A stretch of DNA of 64,000 nt from Tetragenococcus halophilus subsp. halophilus DSM 20339 (GCF_003841405.1 NZ_PXYA01000002.1:558001-622000), one strand, 5' to 3'. Counted from the first letter of the stretch, positions 42,421 to 53,332 are shown. The notes: generated by a model not told the origin, from the sequence alone. Numbers and translations: made by a program.

Positions 42421-42457
42421 TTGATACGATAAAAAATGATACATAGGAGGAAGAAAC

Positions 42458-43852
42458 GTGGCAGAAGTATTGCAAGAATTTGACACAATTGCAGCGATTT
42501 CTACACCACCGGGTGAAGGAGCAATTAGTATTGTTCGTTTGAGTGGCGAAGAAGCTATCTCTGTAGCAGATGGTATATTTAAAGCAAAAGATGCATTAGC
42601 TCAAGCGTCTAGTCATACGATTCATTATGGTCATATCGTGGATCCTAAAACTGAAAAAACCCTAGATGAAGTAATGGTATCTGTAATGCGTGCACCTAAA
42701 ACATTTACTAGAGAAGATATTGTCGAGATCAATTGCCACGGAGGCATGATTGTCGTTAATCAGATCTTGCAATTGCTCTTAAGAACTGGTGCACGTTTAG
42801 CTGAACCAGGCGAATTTACCAAACGAGCTTTTCTAAATGGCAGAATTGATTTATCACAAGCTGAAGCGGTGATGGATTTAATTCGGGCAAAAACAGATAA
42901 AGCGATGAATGTGGCTTTAAATCAACTAGATGGCGACTTATCTCGTTTGATTCGAACTTTAAGACAAGAAGTATTAGATACGCTAGCGCAAGTTGAAGTG
43001 AATATTGACTATCCTGAATATGATGATGTTGAAGAAATGACAAGTCAATTATTATTAGAAAAAGCAGGACAAGTTAAACAGCAGATACAAAGCTTGTTGG
43101 AAACAGCGCAGCAAGGAAAGATTTTACGAGAAGGATTGAATACTGCAATTATCGGTCGTCCTAATGTCGGCAAATCTAGTTTACTTAACCAGTTATTAAA
43201 AGAAGAAAAAGCAATTGTTACAGAAATTGCGGGAACGACAAGAGATGTCGTTGAAGAATATGTCAATGTCCGAGGCGTACCGCTTCAATTGATTGATACA
43301 GCTGGTATTCGTGATACTGAAGATACCGTTGAAAAAATTGGTGTTGAAAGAAGTCGTAAAGCATTGAGTGAAGCGGATTTAGTGCTTCTAGTCTTAAATC
43401 AAAGTGAACCCTTGGCAAAAGAAGACAGACAATTACTTGAAATGACAAAAGGTAGTAAAAGAATCATTCTGCTTAATAAAACAGATTTAATACCACAATT
43501 AGATCTTAATGAGTTAAATGATCTGCTGCAAGGTGACCCGATGTTTGAAGTTTCTGTTACCAATAACCAGGGGTTGGATCAGTTAGAAGAAGCAATTTCT
43601 GCTTTATTTTTCGGTGGCCAAACCCAAGATAAAGATGCTTCTTATCTGTCTAACACACGACATATCTCATTGCTTGAAAATGCTTCTTCTGCTTTAGATG
43701 AAGTGATTGCAGGTATTAAAGCAGGGATGCCGGTAGATCTTGTACAGATTGATATGACACGTTGCTGGGATTATTTAGGAGAAATTGTTGGTGATAGTGT
43801 GCAAGATGAATTAATTACGCAGCTATTTAGTCAATTTTGTTTAGGAAAATAG
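42458..43852 (+). CDS. mnmE: tRNA modification GTPase MnmE
   Basis: A 464-residue GTPase that with MnmG places the (carboxymethyl)aminomethyl group on wobble uridine 34. N-terminal folate-binding domain ([22 protein letters not shown]), helical domain, G domain ([12 protein letters not shown], then DTAGIR and NKTDL), and the C-terminal FCLGK. Start is GTG after AGGAGG. 13 bases before mnmG. Confidence 0.97.
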   Translation: MAEVLQEFDTIAAISTPPGEGAISIVRLSGEEAISVADGIFKAKDALAQASSHTIHYGHIVDPKTEKTLDEVMVSVMRAPKTFTREDIVEINCHGGMIVVNQILQLLLRTGARLAEPGEFTKRAFLNGRIDLSQAEAVMDLIRAKTDKAMNVALNQLDGDLSRLIRTLRQEVLDTLAQVEVNIDYPEYDDVEEMTSQLLLEKAGQVKQQIQSLLETAQQGKILREGLNTAIIGRPNVGKSSLLNQLLKEEKAIVTEIAGTTRDVVEEYVNVRGVPLQLIDTAGIRDTEDTVEKIGVERSRKALSEADLVLLVLNQSEPLAKEDRQLLEMTKGSKRIILLNKTDLIPQLDLNELNDLLQGDPMFEVSVTNNQGLDQLEEAISALFFGGQTQDKDASYLSNTRHISLLENASSALDEVIAGIKAGMPVDLVQIDMTRCWDYLGEIVGDSVQDELITQLFSQFCLGK

Positions 43853-43865
43853 GAGGAAAAACGTA

Positions 43866-45761
43866 ATGCAAGAATATCAAGCTGGTTCCTATGATGTAAT
43901 TGTTATTGGCGCAGGACACGCTGGAGTAGAGGCTGCTCTTGCAGCTAGTCGCATGGGAAAGCAAACATTACTGTTAACAATAGATTTGGGAATGGTGGCC
44001 TTTATGCCATGTAATCCCTCCATTGGCGGTCCGGCTAAAGGTGTCGTTGTAAGAGAAATTGATGCCTTAGGCGGTGAAATGGGCAAAAATATAGATAAAA
44101 CATATATTCAAATGCGTATGCTTAATACAGGAAAGGGGCCCGCAGTAAGAGCTTTACGGGCACAAGCAGACAAACATGCTTACTCTACAGAAATGAAGCA
44201 TACAATTGAAAAAACAGAAAATTTAACTTTAAGACAAGGTATTGTTGAACGTTTAATTGTAGAAGATAATGTTTGTAAAGGTGTGGTGACAGCAACTGGC
44301 GCACGTTATGCTGCTAACGCAGTAATCATTACAGCTGGAACTGCTTTAAGAGGGGAAATTATTATTGGGGAATTGAAGTATTCTTCTGGACCTAATAACT
44401 CACAACCTTCTATCAGTTTAGCAGATCATTTGGAAGAATTAGGATTGGAGATTGATCGCTTTAAAACAGGCACGCCCCCTCGTATAAAATCGTCGTCTAT
44501 CGATTATGAAAAAACGGAAATCCAACCAGGAGACAAGGCAGCTAACCATTTTAGTTTTAGTACGCCAGATAGTATTTATAAAAAAGAACAAATTCCTTGT
44601 TGGCTAACTTACACTAATCCAGGGACACATCAGATTATTCGCGAGAATTTAGACCGTGCACCCATGTTTACTGGTATTGTTGACGGAGTTGGCGCAAGAT
44701 ACTGTCCATCGATTGAAGATAAGATTGTTCGCTTTGCTGATAAGAAACGACATCAACTCTTTTTAGAACCTGAAGGAGCTGACACAGAAGAAATTTACGT
44801 TCAAGGTCTTTCGACTTCTTTGCCTGAAGGTGTTCAAACCGATGTTCTTCATTCCATTGAAGGTTTGGAAAAGGCAGAAATGATGCGCACAGGTTATGCT
44901 ATCGAATATGATGTTGTGCTGCCTTATCAATTACGTCCTACTTTAGAAACGAAAGTTATTGATAATTTATTTACTGCTGGTCAAACAAATGGTACGAGTG
45001 GTTATGAAGAAGCGGCAGGACAAGGTTTAATAGCAGGAATTAACGCTAGCTTAAAAATACAAGAAGATGAACCATTTATTATGAAGCGTAGTGACGGTTA
45101 TATTGGCGTTATGATCGATGATCTAGTGACCAAAGGAACCAACGAACCTTATCGCTTATTAACATCACGTGCAGAATATCGCTTATTATTACGTCATGAT
45201 AATGCGGACTTACGTTTGACTCAAAAAGGCTATGATATGGGTCTTGTTGGAGAAGATCAGTATCAAGTATACTTGAAGAAGAAAACAGCGGTTGAACAAG
45301 AAATTGAACGTTTAAAATCGATCCGTATTAAACCAGCAGAAGTTCGAGATTTCTTAGAAGAAAAAGGTTCAGCGCCTTTAAAAGACGGCGTATTAGCCAA
45401 TGAATTTTTACGCCGTCCAGAAGTAAGTTATCAAGATTTATTGCAATTTATAGCAAGGAATGAAGAGCTAACTGATAAAGAAGTTGAACAAGTTGAAATC
45501 CAAATTAAATACGAAGGCTATATTAATAAGGCCATGACCAAGGTTGATAAATTAAAACGAATGGAAGCCAAACGCGTGCCTGAAAATATAGATTATGAGG
45601 CCATTGATGGTTTAGCTACAGAAGCGAAGCAAAAATTACAAAAAATTCATCCCGAAACCATCGCGCAAGCAAGTCGTATTAGCGGTGTGAATCCTTCTGA
45701 TTTGAGTATTTTGATGGTGTACATTCAAGAAGGAAAAGTTGCAAAACATTCTTCTATTTAA
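43866..45761 (+). CDS. mnmG: tRNA uridine-5-carboxymethylaminomethyl(34) synthesis enzyme MnmG
   Basis: A 631-residue FAD enzyme, partner of MnmE. Dinucleotide-binding motif [15 protein letters not shown], conserved cysteine region [13 protein letters not shown] and [16 protein letters not shown] are present. Length and domain order are normal. AGGAGG before ATG. Confidence 0.97.
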   Translation: MQEYQAGSYDVIVIGAGHAGVEAALAASRMGKQTLLLTIDLGMVAFMPCNPSIGGPAKGVVVREIDALGGEMGKNIDKTYIQMRMLNTGKGPAVRALRAQADKHAYSTEMKHTIEKTENLTLRQGIVERLIVEDNVCKGVVTATGARYAANAVIITAGTALRGEIIIGELKYSSGPNNSQPSISLADHLEELGLEIDRFKTGTPPRIKSSSIDYEKTEIQPGDKAANHFSFSTPDSIYKKEQIPCWLTYTNPGTHQIIRENLDRAPMFTGIVDGVGARYCPSIEDKIVRFADKKRHQLFLEPEGADTEEIYVQGLSTSLPEGVQTDVLHSIEGLEKAEMMRTGYAIEYDVVLPYQLRPTLETKVIDNLFTAGQTNGTSGYEEAAGQGLIAGINASLKIQEDEPFIMKRSDGYIGVMIDDLVTKGTNEPYRLLTSRAEYRLLLRHDNADLRLTQKGYDMGLVGEDQYQVYLKKKTAVEQEIERLKSIRIKPAEVRDFLEEKGSAPLKDGVLANEFLRRPEVSYQDLLQFIARNEELTDKEVEQVEIQIKYEGYINKAMTKVDKLKRMEAKRVPENIDYEAIDGLATEAKQKLQKIHPETIAQASRISGVNPSDLSILMVYIQEGKVAKHSSI

Positions 45762-45769
45762 TAATTTTA

Positions 45770-45810
45770 AACTTACTGTTTCTGTATAATATAGAGCAGT
45801 AAGTTTTTTT
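45770..45810 (+). terminator. Terminator of mnmE-mnmG
   Basis: AACTTACTG and CAGTAAGTT arms followed by a T-run, nine bases after the stop. Confidence 0.9.
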
Positions 45811-45901
45811 ATATCAGAAAGTAATGGTTTAGCTCATATAAAAGTTTTCTTTGGAAAAAACACTTGTTTTCCTAGTATAATGAAAAGTAGGAGGGAAATG
45901 T

Positions 45902-46402
45902 ATGAGAGAAGAAACATTTAAATATCCAGATACGCAAGCTTATGAATTTGTTAAACAAGAACTGAACAAACGAGATATTAGTTACCAAGATATTGCTAAA
46001 ATGGCTTATGATGTAGCTTATGAATTTATTCCTGAAGCAAAATTAACTGAATTTGAAACAGCAACGGTTGATGTGTTGCATAAAAGAGAAGTTTTGAATA
46101 ATGCGATGGTAGCGCTAGATTTGGATCGTTTAGCAACCCAAGAAAAATTAAGCCAACCTTTACAAAAGATTATTGAAAATGATGCGGGCGTTTTTGGAGT
46201 AGATGAAACACTTGCTGTAAGTATTGCAAGTATTTATGGAACGATTGGTGTAACTAACTTTGGTTATCTTGATCGTGTAAAAAGTGGTGTCATTCGAAAA
46301 TTGGATACTGAAAAAGAAGGGCGAGTAAATACTTTTATTGATGATTTGATTGGTGCGTTAGTTGCAGCGGTCGCAGGAAAAATGGCTCATAAATATGCCT
46401 AA
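45902..46402 (+). CDS. Phosphatidylglycerophosphatase A family protein (YutG-like)
   Basis: A 166-residue protein resembling PgpA/YutG, with the conserved C-terminal segment VNTFIDDLIGALVAAVAGKMA holding the acidic metal-binding residues. Unlike proteobacterial PgpA it has little membrane character. AGGAGGG before ATG. TATAAT at 45876-45881 is a likely -10, preceded by a short inverted repeat GGAAAA/TTTTCC. Phosphatase activity is inferred. Confidence 0.75.
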   Translation: MREETFKYPDTQAYEFVKQELNKRDISYQDIAKMAYDVAYEFIPEAKLTEFETATVDVLHKREVLNNAMVALDLDRLATQEKLSQPLQKIIENDAGVFGVDETLAVSIASIYGTIGVTNFGYLDRVKSGVIRKLDTEKEGRVNTFIDDLIGALVAAVAGKMAHKYA

Positions 46403-46526
46403 TTATATTGAATGTAGGAAACTTTCTGTTAAGTGTTAAATAACAAAATGATGCAGCTTTTTGTCTTGAAGTTTGAAAGAGGAATTTTTTGCTAAAGCTT
46501 TTATACTAAGAAAGGGGCGTTTTGCT

Positions 46527-47150
46527 GTGTTATTTCGAGACCGGATGGATGCAGGTGAGCAACTGGCAGAGGCTATTGGTTTATTGGATGTTAAAAATGT
46601 CGTCATTTTAAGTTTACCTAGAGGTGGCATTCCTCTTGGAAAAATCATAGCTAAAAAACAAGGTGCGCCATTGGATATTATCTTAGCAAAGAAAATTGGT
46701 CATCCAACCAATCCTGAATATGCAATTGGTGCTATTGCAGAAGGTGGGACACCTATTTTAGGAGATGGTTATGTTGAGAAACTCCATGCACAATGGGTAC
46801 AAAAAGAAATTCCTTTCATTCGAGTAGAAATGGCACGTAAACGAACGCTTTATAGAGAAAGTTTAAAAGATAGCACGCTAAAAGATAAAAATGTCGTTAT
46901 TGTTGATGACGGTATTGCAACGGGCTTAACGATGTTTGCGGCAATAAAAGCTGTAAAAGAGGCGGGACCCAAAAGTGTAAGCGTTGCTGTTCCAGTAATC
47001 CCTAAAACAATATACGAACAGTTAAAACAAACAGTGGATAAAGTTTACGCTGTAAAAGCCCCTGATGATTTCTTAGGCGGGGTTGGCGCTTATTATGCAA
47101 GTTTTCCGCAATTAAAAGATGAGCAAGTTAAAGAAATATTAAAAAGCTAA
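46527..47150 (+). CDS. Phosphoribosyltransferase family protein
   Basis: A 207-residue PRTase-fold protein. The PRPP-binding loop is NVVIVDDGIATGLTMFAAI; an N-terminal LPRGGIPLGKIIA element is typical of this uncharacterised subgroup. The GTG at 46527 has AAAGGGG about nine bases upstream; an earlier in-frame TTG (46473) has no clear site. Substrate unknown. Confidence 0.82.
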   Translation: MLFRDRMDAGEQLAEAIGLLDVKNVVILSLPRGGIPLGKIIAKKQGAPLDIILAKKIGHPTNPEYAIGAIAEGGTPILGDGYVEKLHAQWVQKEIPFIRVEMARKRTLYRESLKDSTLKDKNVVIVDDGIATGLTMFAAIKAVKEAGPKSVSVAVPVIPKTIYEQLKQTVDKVYAVKAPDDFLGGVGAYYASFPQLKDEQVKEILKS

Positions 47151-47172
47151 GGATTGGTATCAAGGGAGAAAA

Positions 47173-47631
47173 ATGGAAATCTATTTAAAAAGTATAGAAA
47201 AAGAGGCAGTTTTAGTTACTGAAATTATGACGGATGCGTTTAATTATGATGCTGAAATATATTTTGGTAAAGGAGCTGAATTCGGACCGCCTGGCTATTC
47301 GGACGGAACGCTAGCGCGTAAAGTTCTGCAAAACGTTCATGTGAATAATTATTTTATTTATTTATCCAATAAACAACTCGTAGGTTTCCTTAGTATTGAT
47401 ATAAAAAATGGTCAATTAGACTATTTTTGTATTCGATCAAATTTTATCAACCAAGGGATTGGCACAGCAACTTGGTCTGAAATTGAAAGAATATTTCCTG
47501 AGAAAAAATGGCAGGTTGAAACGCCTGCCTATTCTTTAAGGAACCATCGTTTTTATGAAAAATTAGGATTTAAAAAAATCGGAGAAAAACCCTATGACTC
47601 AGAAACTGCAGCTTTCTTATTCGAAAAATAG
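47173..47631 (+). CDS. GNAT family N-acetyltransferase
   Basis: A 152-residue GNAT protein. The acetyl-CoA loop corresponds to RSNFINQGIGTATWSEIER and the C-terminal NHRFYEKLGFKKIGEK is the usual end. Substrate unknown. AAGGGAG before ATG, 22 bases after the phosphoribosyltransferase gene. Confidence 0.88.
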   Translation: MEIYLKSIEKEAVLVTEIMTDAFNYDAEIYFGKGAEFGPPGYSDGTLARKVLQNVHVNNYFIYLSNKQLVGFLSIDIKNGQLDYFCIRSNFINQGIGTATWSEIERIFPEKKWQVETPAYSLRNHRFYEKLGFKKIGEKPYDSETAAFLFEK

Positions 47632-47703
47632 TTTGTTTAATTATTTAGGTGCTTTTTCTTATTATCTAAACACTTAAAGTTCTAGGTATTAAATTTCTGC
47701 CTT

Positions 47704-48600
47704 TTAAAAAGCTTCTTCAGATTGTTGCATAGCAATATCAAGTAGCTTTTGATTAAATTCCTTTTGCAGCGGGTTTATAGCTGCATTTTTATTTATGATT
47801 AGGTTAATATAAAATTTTGGCGCATTTTCTAAAGGTAAGCTAATAATATCTGTACGATTTTTGACTAGTAAATCAACCATAATTCCTACAGAAATGCCAG
47901 AAGCAATGAATGACCCCGCTGTCTGTATTTCTTTTGTATAAGAGATTTGTTTGGAATTAATCTGATTGTTTTTTGCCCAATGATCGAATATTGCATAATG
48001 TGTATATTCTTCATCTAAACTAATAAAAGAATAGTCTGAAAGCATTTCAGCTGTAACCAAAGATTCTTTAGCTAAGGGGTGGTTTGGCGCTACACATACT
48101 TGTAAAGGGCGTTCGTCTATTAAGTACTGCTCTAGCCAAGTTTCTTCAACGTTTGGAGAATCACTGCCACTAATTGCAATTGATAACTTATTCTCGTGTA
48201 ACAAGTCCATCATGATTTTTGAACTTTCTTCTTCAACCAATTGTAAATTTGCAATAAATTGATTCATAGAGGGAAGCAAGTCTGATAAATAAGCACCACC
48301 GATGGTTGGTAAAAAACCTAATTGAACCGTATTTGTTTCAATATTAGCCATCTCTTTTTTGGTTGCTGTTAATAAATCAATAACTTTGCCTGAATTTTTA
48401 TATAAGATTTCTCCGGCAGCTTCTAAATGAAAACTTCTTTTTGAGCGATCACGTGTAATTAATTTTGTATTAAACTCATTTTCTAATCTTTTCAAAGAAA
48501 GAGAGATTGAGGGCTGGGAGACATAAAAAGCTTCGGCTGTTTTAGTAAAACTAGAACTTTCTACTAGATGTTTAAAGTAAACCAAGTCTTGTATTTTCAT
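47704..48600 (-). CDS. LysR family transcriptional regulator (CidR-like position)
   Basis: A 298-residue regulator with an N-terminal HTH (LVYFKHLVESSSFTKTAEAF, then VSQPSISLSLKRLENE) and a periplasmic-binding-like effector domain. It is divergent from cidA, the arrangement of cidR-cidABC in staphylococci and bacilli. It probably activates the cidA-lrgB-lctO unit in response to a carbon-metabolism signal. The ligand is unknown. Confidence 0.85.
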   Translation of the reverse strand: MKIQDLVYFKHLVESSSFTKTAEAFYVSQPSISLSLKRLENEFNTKLITRDRSKRSFHLEAAGEILYKNSGKVIDLLTATKKEMANIETNTVQLGFLPTIGGAYLSDLLPSMNQFIANLQLVEEESSKIMMDLLHENKLSIAISGSDSPNVEETWLEQYLIDERPLQVCVAPNHPLAKESLVTAEMLSDYSFISLDEEYTHYAIFDHWAKNNQINSKQISYTKEIQTAGSFIASGISVGIMVDLLVKNRTDIISLPLENAPKFYINLIINKNAAINPLQKEFNQKLLDIAMQQSEEAF

Positions 48601-48807
48601 CGTTTTTAACCTTCTTATAAATTTTATTTATAATAGCATAACAAAACTATATTTCACAAAGAAGTTGTTCGATGATATATTGAATCTAAGCTTAAAAAAA
48701 GCGATTACAAAGCTGATTTAAAAACATCTTTAGCTATTTGCTTTCAGAAAAACGAAAAGTTTGTTCATTTTTTAATTGTTTTGGTAAAAATAAGAAAGGA
48801 GAATTTT

Positions 48808-49191
48808 GTGGAGTATATCAAACAGATTTTTTTGATCTTTTTGTTTGCGCTTGCAGGAGAAGCTTTATCCTTACTTATTCCCATTGCTATTCCTGGAAGT
48901 GTCATTGGCATGGTACTATTATTTTTTTCCTTACACTTTGGTTGGTTAGAGATGGAAAAAGTTGCTGATGTAGGAAATTTTTTAACTAATAATATGGCGA
49001 TCTTTTTTGTTCCAGCCGGCGTAGGTTTAATGTCTCATTTAGATATTTTAGCTTCAATTTGGGGGCGGCTTTTAATCATTATCTTTATTTCTTTAATTAC
49101 TGTTTTAACTTTAGTGGGTATTATAGTGCAAAAAATAAAAAATAAGGCTGAAAAAAGTGCTTCTGTAAAGGAGGTAGAAGAAAATGCTTGA
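48808..49191 (+). CDS. cidA: CidA/LrgA family membrane protein
   Basis: A 127-residue protein with four membrane helices and the family segment IPIAIPGSVIGMVLLFF. CidA/LrgA proteins have been described as holin-like and, with the LrgB partner, as pyruvate transporters (PftAB in B. subtilis). Start is GTG with AAAGGAG six bases upstream. It overlaps lrgB by eight bases. Confidence 0.88.
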   Translation: MEYIKQIFLIFLFALAGEALSLLIPIAIPGSVIGMVLLFFSLHFGWLEMEKVADVGNFLTNNMAIFFVPAGVGLMSHLDILASIWGRLLIIIFISLITVLTLVGIIVQKIKNKAEKSASVKEVEENA

Positions 49192-49888
49192 GGAATTTGT
49201 TAATGATCCTTTTTTTGGGATTTTTTTAACTCTTTTTTTCTATCTCATGGGTTTAAAATTGCATAAAAAATGGCAACTTGCTATTTTTACACCATTGATT
49301 TTTGCGATTGTTTGTGTAATCATTTTCTAATTGGTCTTTAGTATTCCTTTGACAGCCTATGATAATGGTGGGCAATTTATAAGTATATGGATCACGCCTG
49401 CTACTGTTTGTCTAGCAATAAAATTAGAAAATAATTTTCAATATTTAAAGGATAATTATATTCCCATACTTACAGGACTTATCTCTGGGGTATTGATACA
49501 TACTGCTTTGATTTTAGCTCTTTGCTTACTTGTATCATTTAATGGTGATTTGTTTGCAACACTTTATCCAAAATCAATTACTACAGCAATTGCCGTAGGT
49601 GTCTCAGAATCTCTAGGTGGCATTGAATCATTGACGGTTGCCGTGGTTGTTTTCACTGGTATTTTAGGAGCTGCGATTGCTCCGGGCCTGTTTAAACTGA
49701 TGAAAATTAACGATCCAGTAGCTCAGGGGATTGCGCTTGGTTCAGGAGCGCATGCTATGGGTACAACAAAAGCAATTGAAATGGGAGAAGTGCAAGGCGC
49801 AATGTCAAGTTTATCTATTGTTGTAACCGGTATTACTGTGGTATTGATTTCCCCAGTTGCCGAGATTTTACTAAATGTGTTTTTTTAA
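49184..49888 (+). pseudogene. lrgB: LrgB/CidB family membrane protein, interrupted by an in-frame stop
   Basis: ATG at 49184 follows AAGGAGGT and overlaps cidA, so it is the true start. After 48 codons (two membrane helices) a TAA occurs at 49328-49330. The same frame then stays open through codon 234 with the full LrgB core: PKSITTAIAVGVSESLGG, GILGAAIAPGLF and GSGAHAMGTTKAIEMGE. Total length fits the family (about 230). A TTG follows the stop directly, so re-initiation of a 185-residue fragment is conceivable but lacks a ribosome binding site. Most likely a recent nonsense mutation. Confidence 0.88.
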
Positions 49889-49919
49889 ATTAAATTATTT
49901 GTAGAAGGAGAAATTATAA

Positions 49920-51065
49920 ATGACAAAAAAAGATATTACAGAAGAAAATAAAGAAGACGTAAATAACGGCGGTTATGATGCGCCAAGTAATGTAAATGAA
50001 GTCGAAGTGATCAATACTTATGAACTAGAAGAAAAGGCGAAAGAAGTGGTTCCTAAAGGCGGCTTTGATTATATGTCAGGAGCATCTGGGGATGAATTTA
50101 CTTTACAACAAAACACGAAAGTATGGGATAAAAAAGGCATACTACCTCGTGTGTTAGCAGACGTTGAATTCCCGGAAACGAGTACATCGATCTTCGGTCA
50201 AGAATTAAAAGTTCCCTTTGTTATGTCGCCGATTGCCGCTCATGGGCTAGCACATCAAACGAAAGAAGCTGGAACAGCAAGAGGGATCGCAGAGTTTGGT
50301 GGTTCTATTATGTCCATTAGCGCTTATTCTGGCGCTAGTTTTTCTGAAATAGAAGAAGGACTAAAAGATAATAAGCGTTGGTTCCAAATTTATATGTCAA
50401 AAGATGATGAAATGAATAAAAACATTATTGATGAAGCTAAATCCGATGGTGCCAGTGCCATTATTTTAACAGCAGACGCAACTTTAGGTGGGAACCGTGA
50501 CAGAGATGACCGTAACAAGTTTGTGTACCCATTTGGCATGCCCATTGTTTCTCGTTATTTAAAAGGTGATGCAAAAAATATGTCGCTAAATAATATCTAT
50601 GCGCAATCTAAGCAAAAAATTAGTACAGATGATGTTCACTTCTTAAAAGAGTATTCTGGCTTGCCCGTATTTGTCAAAGGAATACAAACGCCAGAAGATG
50701 CGATGTCAGCGCTTGGAGCTGGAGCTGATGGTATTTGGGTATCAAATCATGGAGGCAGACAGTTAGATGGTGCACCAGGTTCTTTTGAAGCATTAGAATC
50801 CATTAGTAAAGCAGTTCAAGGTCGTGCGCCCATTGTTTTTGATAGTGGTATTCGTCGCGGAGAACATATGTTTAAAGCTCTTGCTGCTGGTGCGGATATT
50901 GTAGGTATCGGAAGACCTGTCTTGTACGGCTTAGCCCTAGGTGGATGGAAAGGCGTCCAATCCGTTTTTGAATACTTTGAGAATGATCTAAGACGAGTAA
51001 TGCAATTAGCCGGCACGCAAACAATTGAAGATATCAAAAAAGCACGTTTATTTGATATTAAATAA
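49920..51065 (+). CDS. lctO: L-lactate oxidase (FMN-dependent alpha-hydroxy-acid oxidase)
   Basis: A 381-residue enzyme closely resembling Aerococcus viridans lactate oxidase, which converts L-lactate and O2 to pyruvate and H2O2. Active-site elements: [11 protein letters not shown] (Tyr), [30 protein letters not shown] (Tyr), TADAT (Asp), [21 protein letters not shown] (catalytic His and Arg) and [13 protein letters not shown]. The C-terminus is shorter than in Aerococcus. AGAAGGAG before ATG, 31 bases after lrgB, so probably co-transcribed with it. Confidence 0.93.
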   Translation: MTKKDITEENKEDVNNGGYDAPSNVNEVEVINTYELEEKAKEVVPKGGFDYMSGASGDEFTLQQNTKVWDKKGILPRVLADVEFPETSTSIFGQELKVPFVMSPIAAHGLAHQTKEAGTARGIAEFGGSIMSISAYSGASFSEIEEGLKDNKRWFQIYMSKDDEMNKNIIDEAKSDGASAIILTADATLGGNRDRDDRNKFVYPFGMPIVSRYLKGDAKNMSLNNIYAQSKQKISTDDVHFLKEYSGLPVFVKGIQTPEDAMSALGAGADGIWVSNHGGRQLDGAPGSFEALESISKAVQGRAPIVFDSGIRRGEHMFKALAAGADIVGIGRPVLYGLALGGWKGVQSVFEYFENDLRRVMQLAGTQTIEDIKKARLFDIK

Positions 51066-51091
51066 TGAAAAAGATATAACTTAGAAGTATA

Positions 51092-51131
51092 TAGCGGAGG
51101 ATTACGTATTTTAGTAACCCTCCGCTATTTC
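51092..51131 (+). terminator. Terminator of the lctO unit
   Basis: TAGCGGAGG and CCTCCGCTA arms with inner TTAC/GTAA pairing; only a short T stretch follows. Confidence 0.65.
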
Positions 51132-51161
51132 ACTGTTTTAATTATGTTTTTTTATAAATAA

Positions 51162-52724
51162 CTAAAACTTGAAACACCGAAAACCCGACTAAAGGCTTGA
51201 TATAACTAAGATTGTTCTAATAAAAATAGCACGAACCTTTCCAAATTGGTAAAATAGAATTGACTAAAAAACCATCTACCAAGGAGTGTTCATGCTATGT
51301 CAATTATAACATCAAACAACCAAAATAAAAACGAAATTTCATCCTCCATTGATACTTTTTTCCAACGGTTTAATGTATCCACTATTGCGAAAAAATCGAA
51401 TGCACAAAAGGAAAAAGGAGTGAACTTTCTCGTGCTTTTTCGCTACCTTGTAACCACCCTCTTTTCCAATCGCTCTGCTTTCCGTGACTTCCAACTTCAT
51501 CAGGAGGAGTTAGGATTTTCAGATAAAACGTTTCGCAACCTACTAAACAATGGGAAAATTAACTGGCAACGCTTCTTGATTCTCTTATCCAAACAGGTCA
51601 TTGCTTTCATTCGTCCGTTGACAGAAAAGGATCGTAAAGAAGTGTTTATCGTAGATGATTCCATGTATGAGCGTTTGAATGCGAAAAATGTAGAGCTTTG
51701 TGGTTGGCAATACGATCATACTGACCACAAAAACAAGAAAGGCTTTCGTTTTCTTCAACTTGGTTGGAGCGATGGCAATACCTTTTTGCCTGTGGCGTTT
51801 AGCCTTTTGTCCGCAAGTAAGAAAGTACGTGAAGTAGAGAAAATAGATCATCGGACACACGCTGGGAGAAGAAAAGCACAAGCACAACGCAAAGGAACCG
51901 ACGTACTCATAGAGCTTCTTCAAGCTGCTCTAAAAGAAGGAATACAGGCAAAGTATGTGCTCTTTGATTCGTGGTTTTCAAGCCCGAAAATGTTTCATGC
52001 TTTGCGCGGACTCAACCTTCATGCCGTTTGTATGGTGAAACGTTCAAAAAAAGTCTATTATCGCTATCACGGCGAGTGGGTCGATGTAAAGACTATTTTT
52101 CAAATAGAGAAAAAGCGAAGAGGTCGTTCAAGATATCTTCTTTCTGTTTGTGTTGAATCTGAATTGGAGGGTAAGATACTTCCAATTAAGCTTGTGTATG
52201 TGAGAAATCGCAACAAGCGGAATGATTATCTTGTCTTGGCTACAACCGATCTTTCTTTGAACGAAGATGAAATCATTCAGCTATATGGAAAACGCTGGTC
52301 GATCGAAGTGTATTTTAAAATCTGTAAACAACATCTCCGTCTAGCCAAGTACCAAGGGCTTTCTTATGATGGGATTTTTGCGCATACCATTACAGTCGCC
52401 GTTAGTTATCTCATTCTGGCTGTCCAACATCGTGAACAAGCCGATGAACGAACGATGGGCGAGTTATTTTATTTGATGATTGAAGAACTATCTGATATTA
52501 GTTTTTCAGAAGCTATCGTCCAACTTCTCGAGCTTTTTAAGGAAGTATTTGCGAACGAGATGATCCTTTCTGAAGAAACTTTAAATAACATCATGAGTCA
52601 GTTTATACAAAAACTACCTCAATCAACACAAAGACAGTTAAAAAAGGTTGCTTGAAATGAAATTTATCGTCCTTTTGCTTGATACCATAGGCTTAATGTG
52701 TACTTTTTATATTTCAAGTTTTAG
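51162..52724 (+). mobile_element. Second IS4-family insertion sequence
   Basis: A 1,563-bp element with 13-bp terminal inverted repeats (CTAAAACTTGAAA at 51162-51174, complement at 52712-52724), flanked by TAAATAA on both sides (51155-51161 and 52725-52731). It carries one intact transposase that differs from the element at 21.6 kb. It interrupts the 3' end of an MFS transporter gene. Confidence 0.9.
51297..52655 (+). CDS. IS4-family DDE transposase
   Basis: A 452-residue transposase. First Asp in FIVDDSMYERL, second in LFDSWFSS, and Y-R-E-K signature YGKRWSIEVYFKICK with correct spacing. Full length, apparently functional. It has the same overall layout as the transposase at 21.6 kb but clearly different sequence and inverted repeats. 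Confidence 0.94.
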   Translation: MSIITSNNQNKNEISSSIDTFFQRFNVSTIAKKSNAQKEKGVNFLVLFRYLVTTLFSNRSAFRDFQLHQEELGFSDKTFRNLLNNGKINWQRFLILLSKQVIAFIRPLTEKDRKEVFIVDDSMYERLNAKNVELCGWQYDHTDHKNKKGFRFLQLGWSDGNTFLPVAFSLLSASKKVREVEKIDHRTHAGRRKAQAQRKGTDVLIELLQAALKEGIQAKYVLFDSWFSSPKMFHALRGLNLHAVCMVKRSKKVYYRYHGEWVDVKTIFQIEKKRRGRSRYLLSVCVESELEGKILPIKLVYVRNRNKRNDYLVLATTDLSLNEDEIIQLYGKRWSIEVYFKICKQHLRLAKYQGLSYDGIFAHTITVAVSYLILAVQHREQADERTMGELFYLMIEELSDISFSEAIVQLLELFKEVFANEMILSEETLNNIMSQFIQKLPQSTQRQLKKVA

Positions 52725-53151
52725 TAAATAAATGATCTTTTTTCACTGATTTCACTACCCTTGGAAAAACCAAAAAACCAAAAATAATACACAAAACACC
52801 ATTTCCCATAAATATATACGAGCCAAACGTTATACTATCAAATAAAAAAGTATAAATTAAAGAGCCGATGGGCAAAAGAGCCCGATTAGCTGTAGTAAGA
52901 ATGGACATGACACGTCCAAGAAATTCCGTTGTAATCGTTTTTTGTAAGTAAACCATATTATTCACTTCTATGATAGCTAATGAAAAACCAATGAAAAATG
53001 AAACAACGCCTCCGTATAAAGTGATTGAGAATAGTTGATTCATATTTTGGAAAAGAATTCCTAATAATAACACTTCTATCCCCAAGGAAAATACTGGAAT
53101 CATTATTTTAAAAATAAATGAACACCAGCTTGATTTAGAAGGAAAAATCAC
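52714..53151 (-). pseudogene. C-terminal remnant of an MFS transporter
   Basis: 145 codons with about four membrane helices and an MFS segment (TTEFLGRVMSILTTANRALLPIGSLIY) resembling the last third of drug-efflux MFS proteins. The 5' part is missing, and no start context is visible. Its stop codon lies in the terminal repeat of the adjacent IS, so both ends are disturbed. Not expected to be functional. Confidence 0.75.
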
Positions 53152-53332
53152 GCTAAAATTTTGGTTGGCAATATATGAGCTTTATTTTGGTGATTTTGAA
53201 AGTGGTGAGGAAATGGTCCATCAATTAGAAAATGTCCAAAGATTACTTTCCGATAGGGGGAAAGTAAACTTAAGAACTATTTTTGACATTCGCAGAAAAG
53301 ATGCAATAAATTACAGAAAAAATATTCAGTAA
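53111..53332 (+). pseudogene. Unrecognised coding remnant
   Basis: An open frame without a start, ending in TAA at 53330-53332, encodes a charged, protein-like stretch (FWLAIYELYFGDFESGEEM, then LRTIFDIRRKDAINYRKNIQ). I do not recognise it. It abuts the MFS remnant head-on, which suggests a recombination join near 53.11-53.14 kb. Confidence 0.4.

Noticed and set aside
46473-46526. Upstream TTG start for the phosphoribosyltransferase
   Set aside because: No ribosome binding site before it, while the GTG at 46527 has AAAGGGG at proper distance and matches the usual family start.
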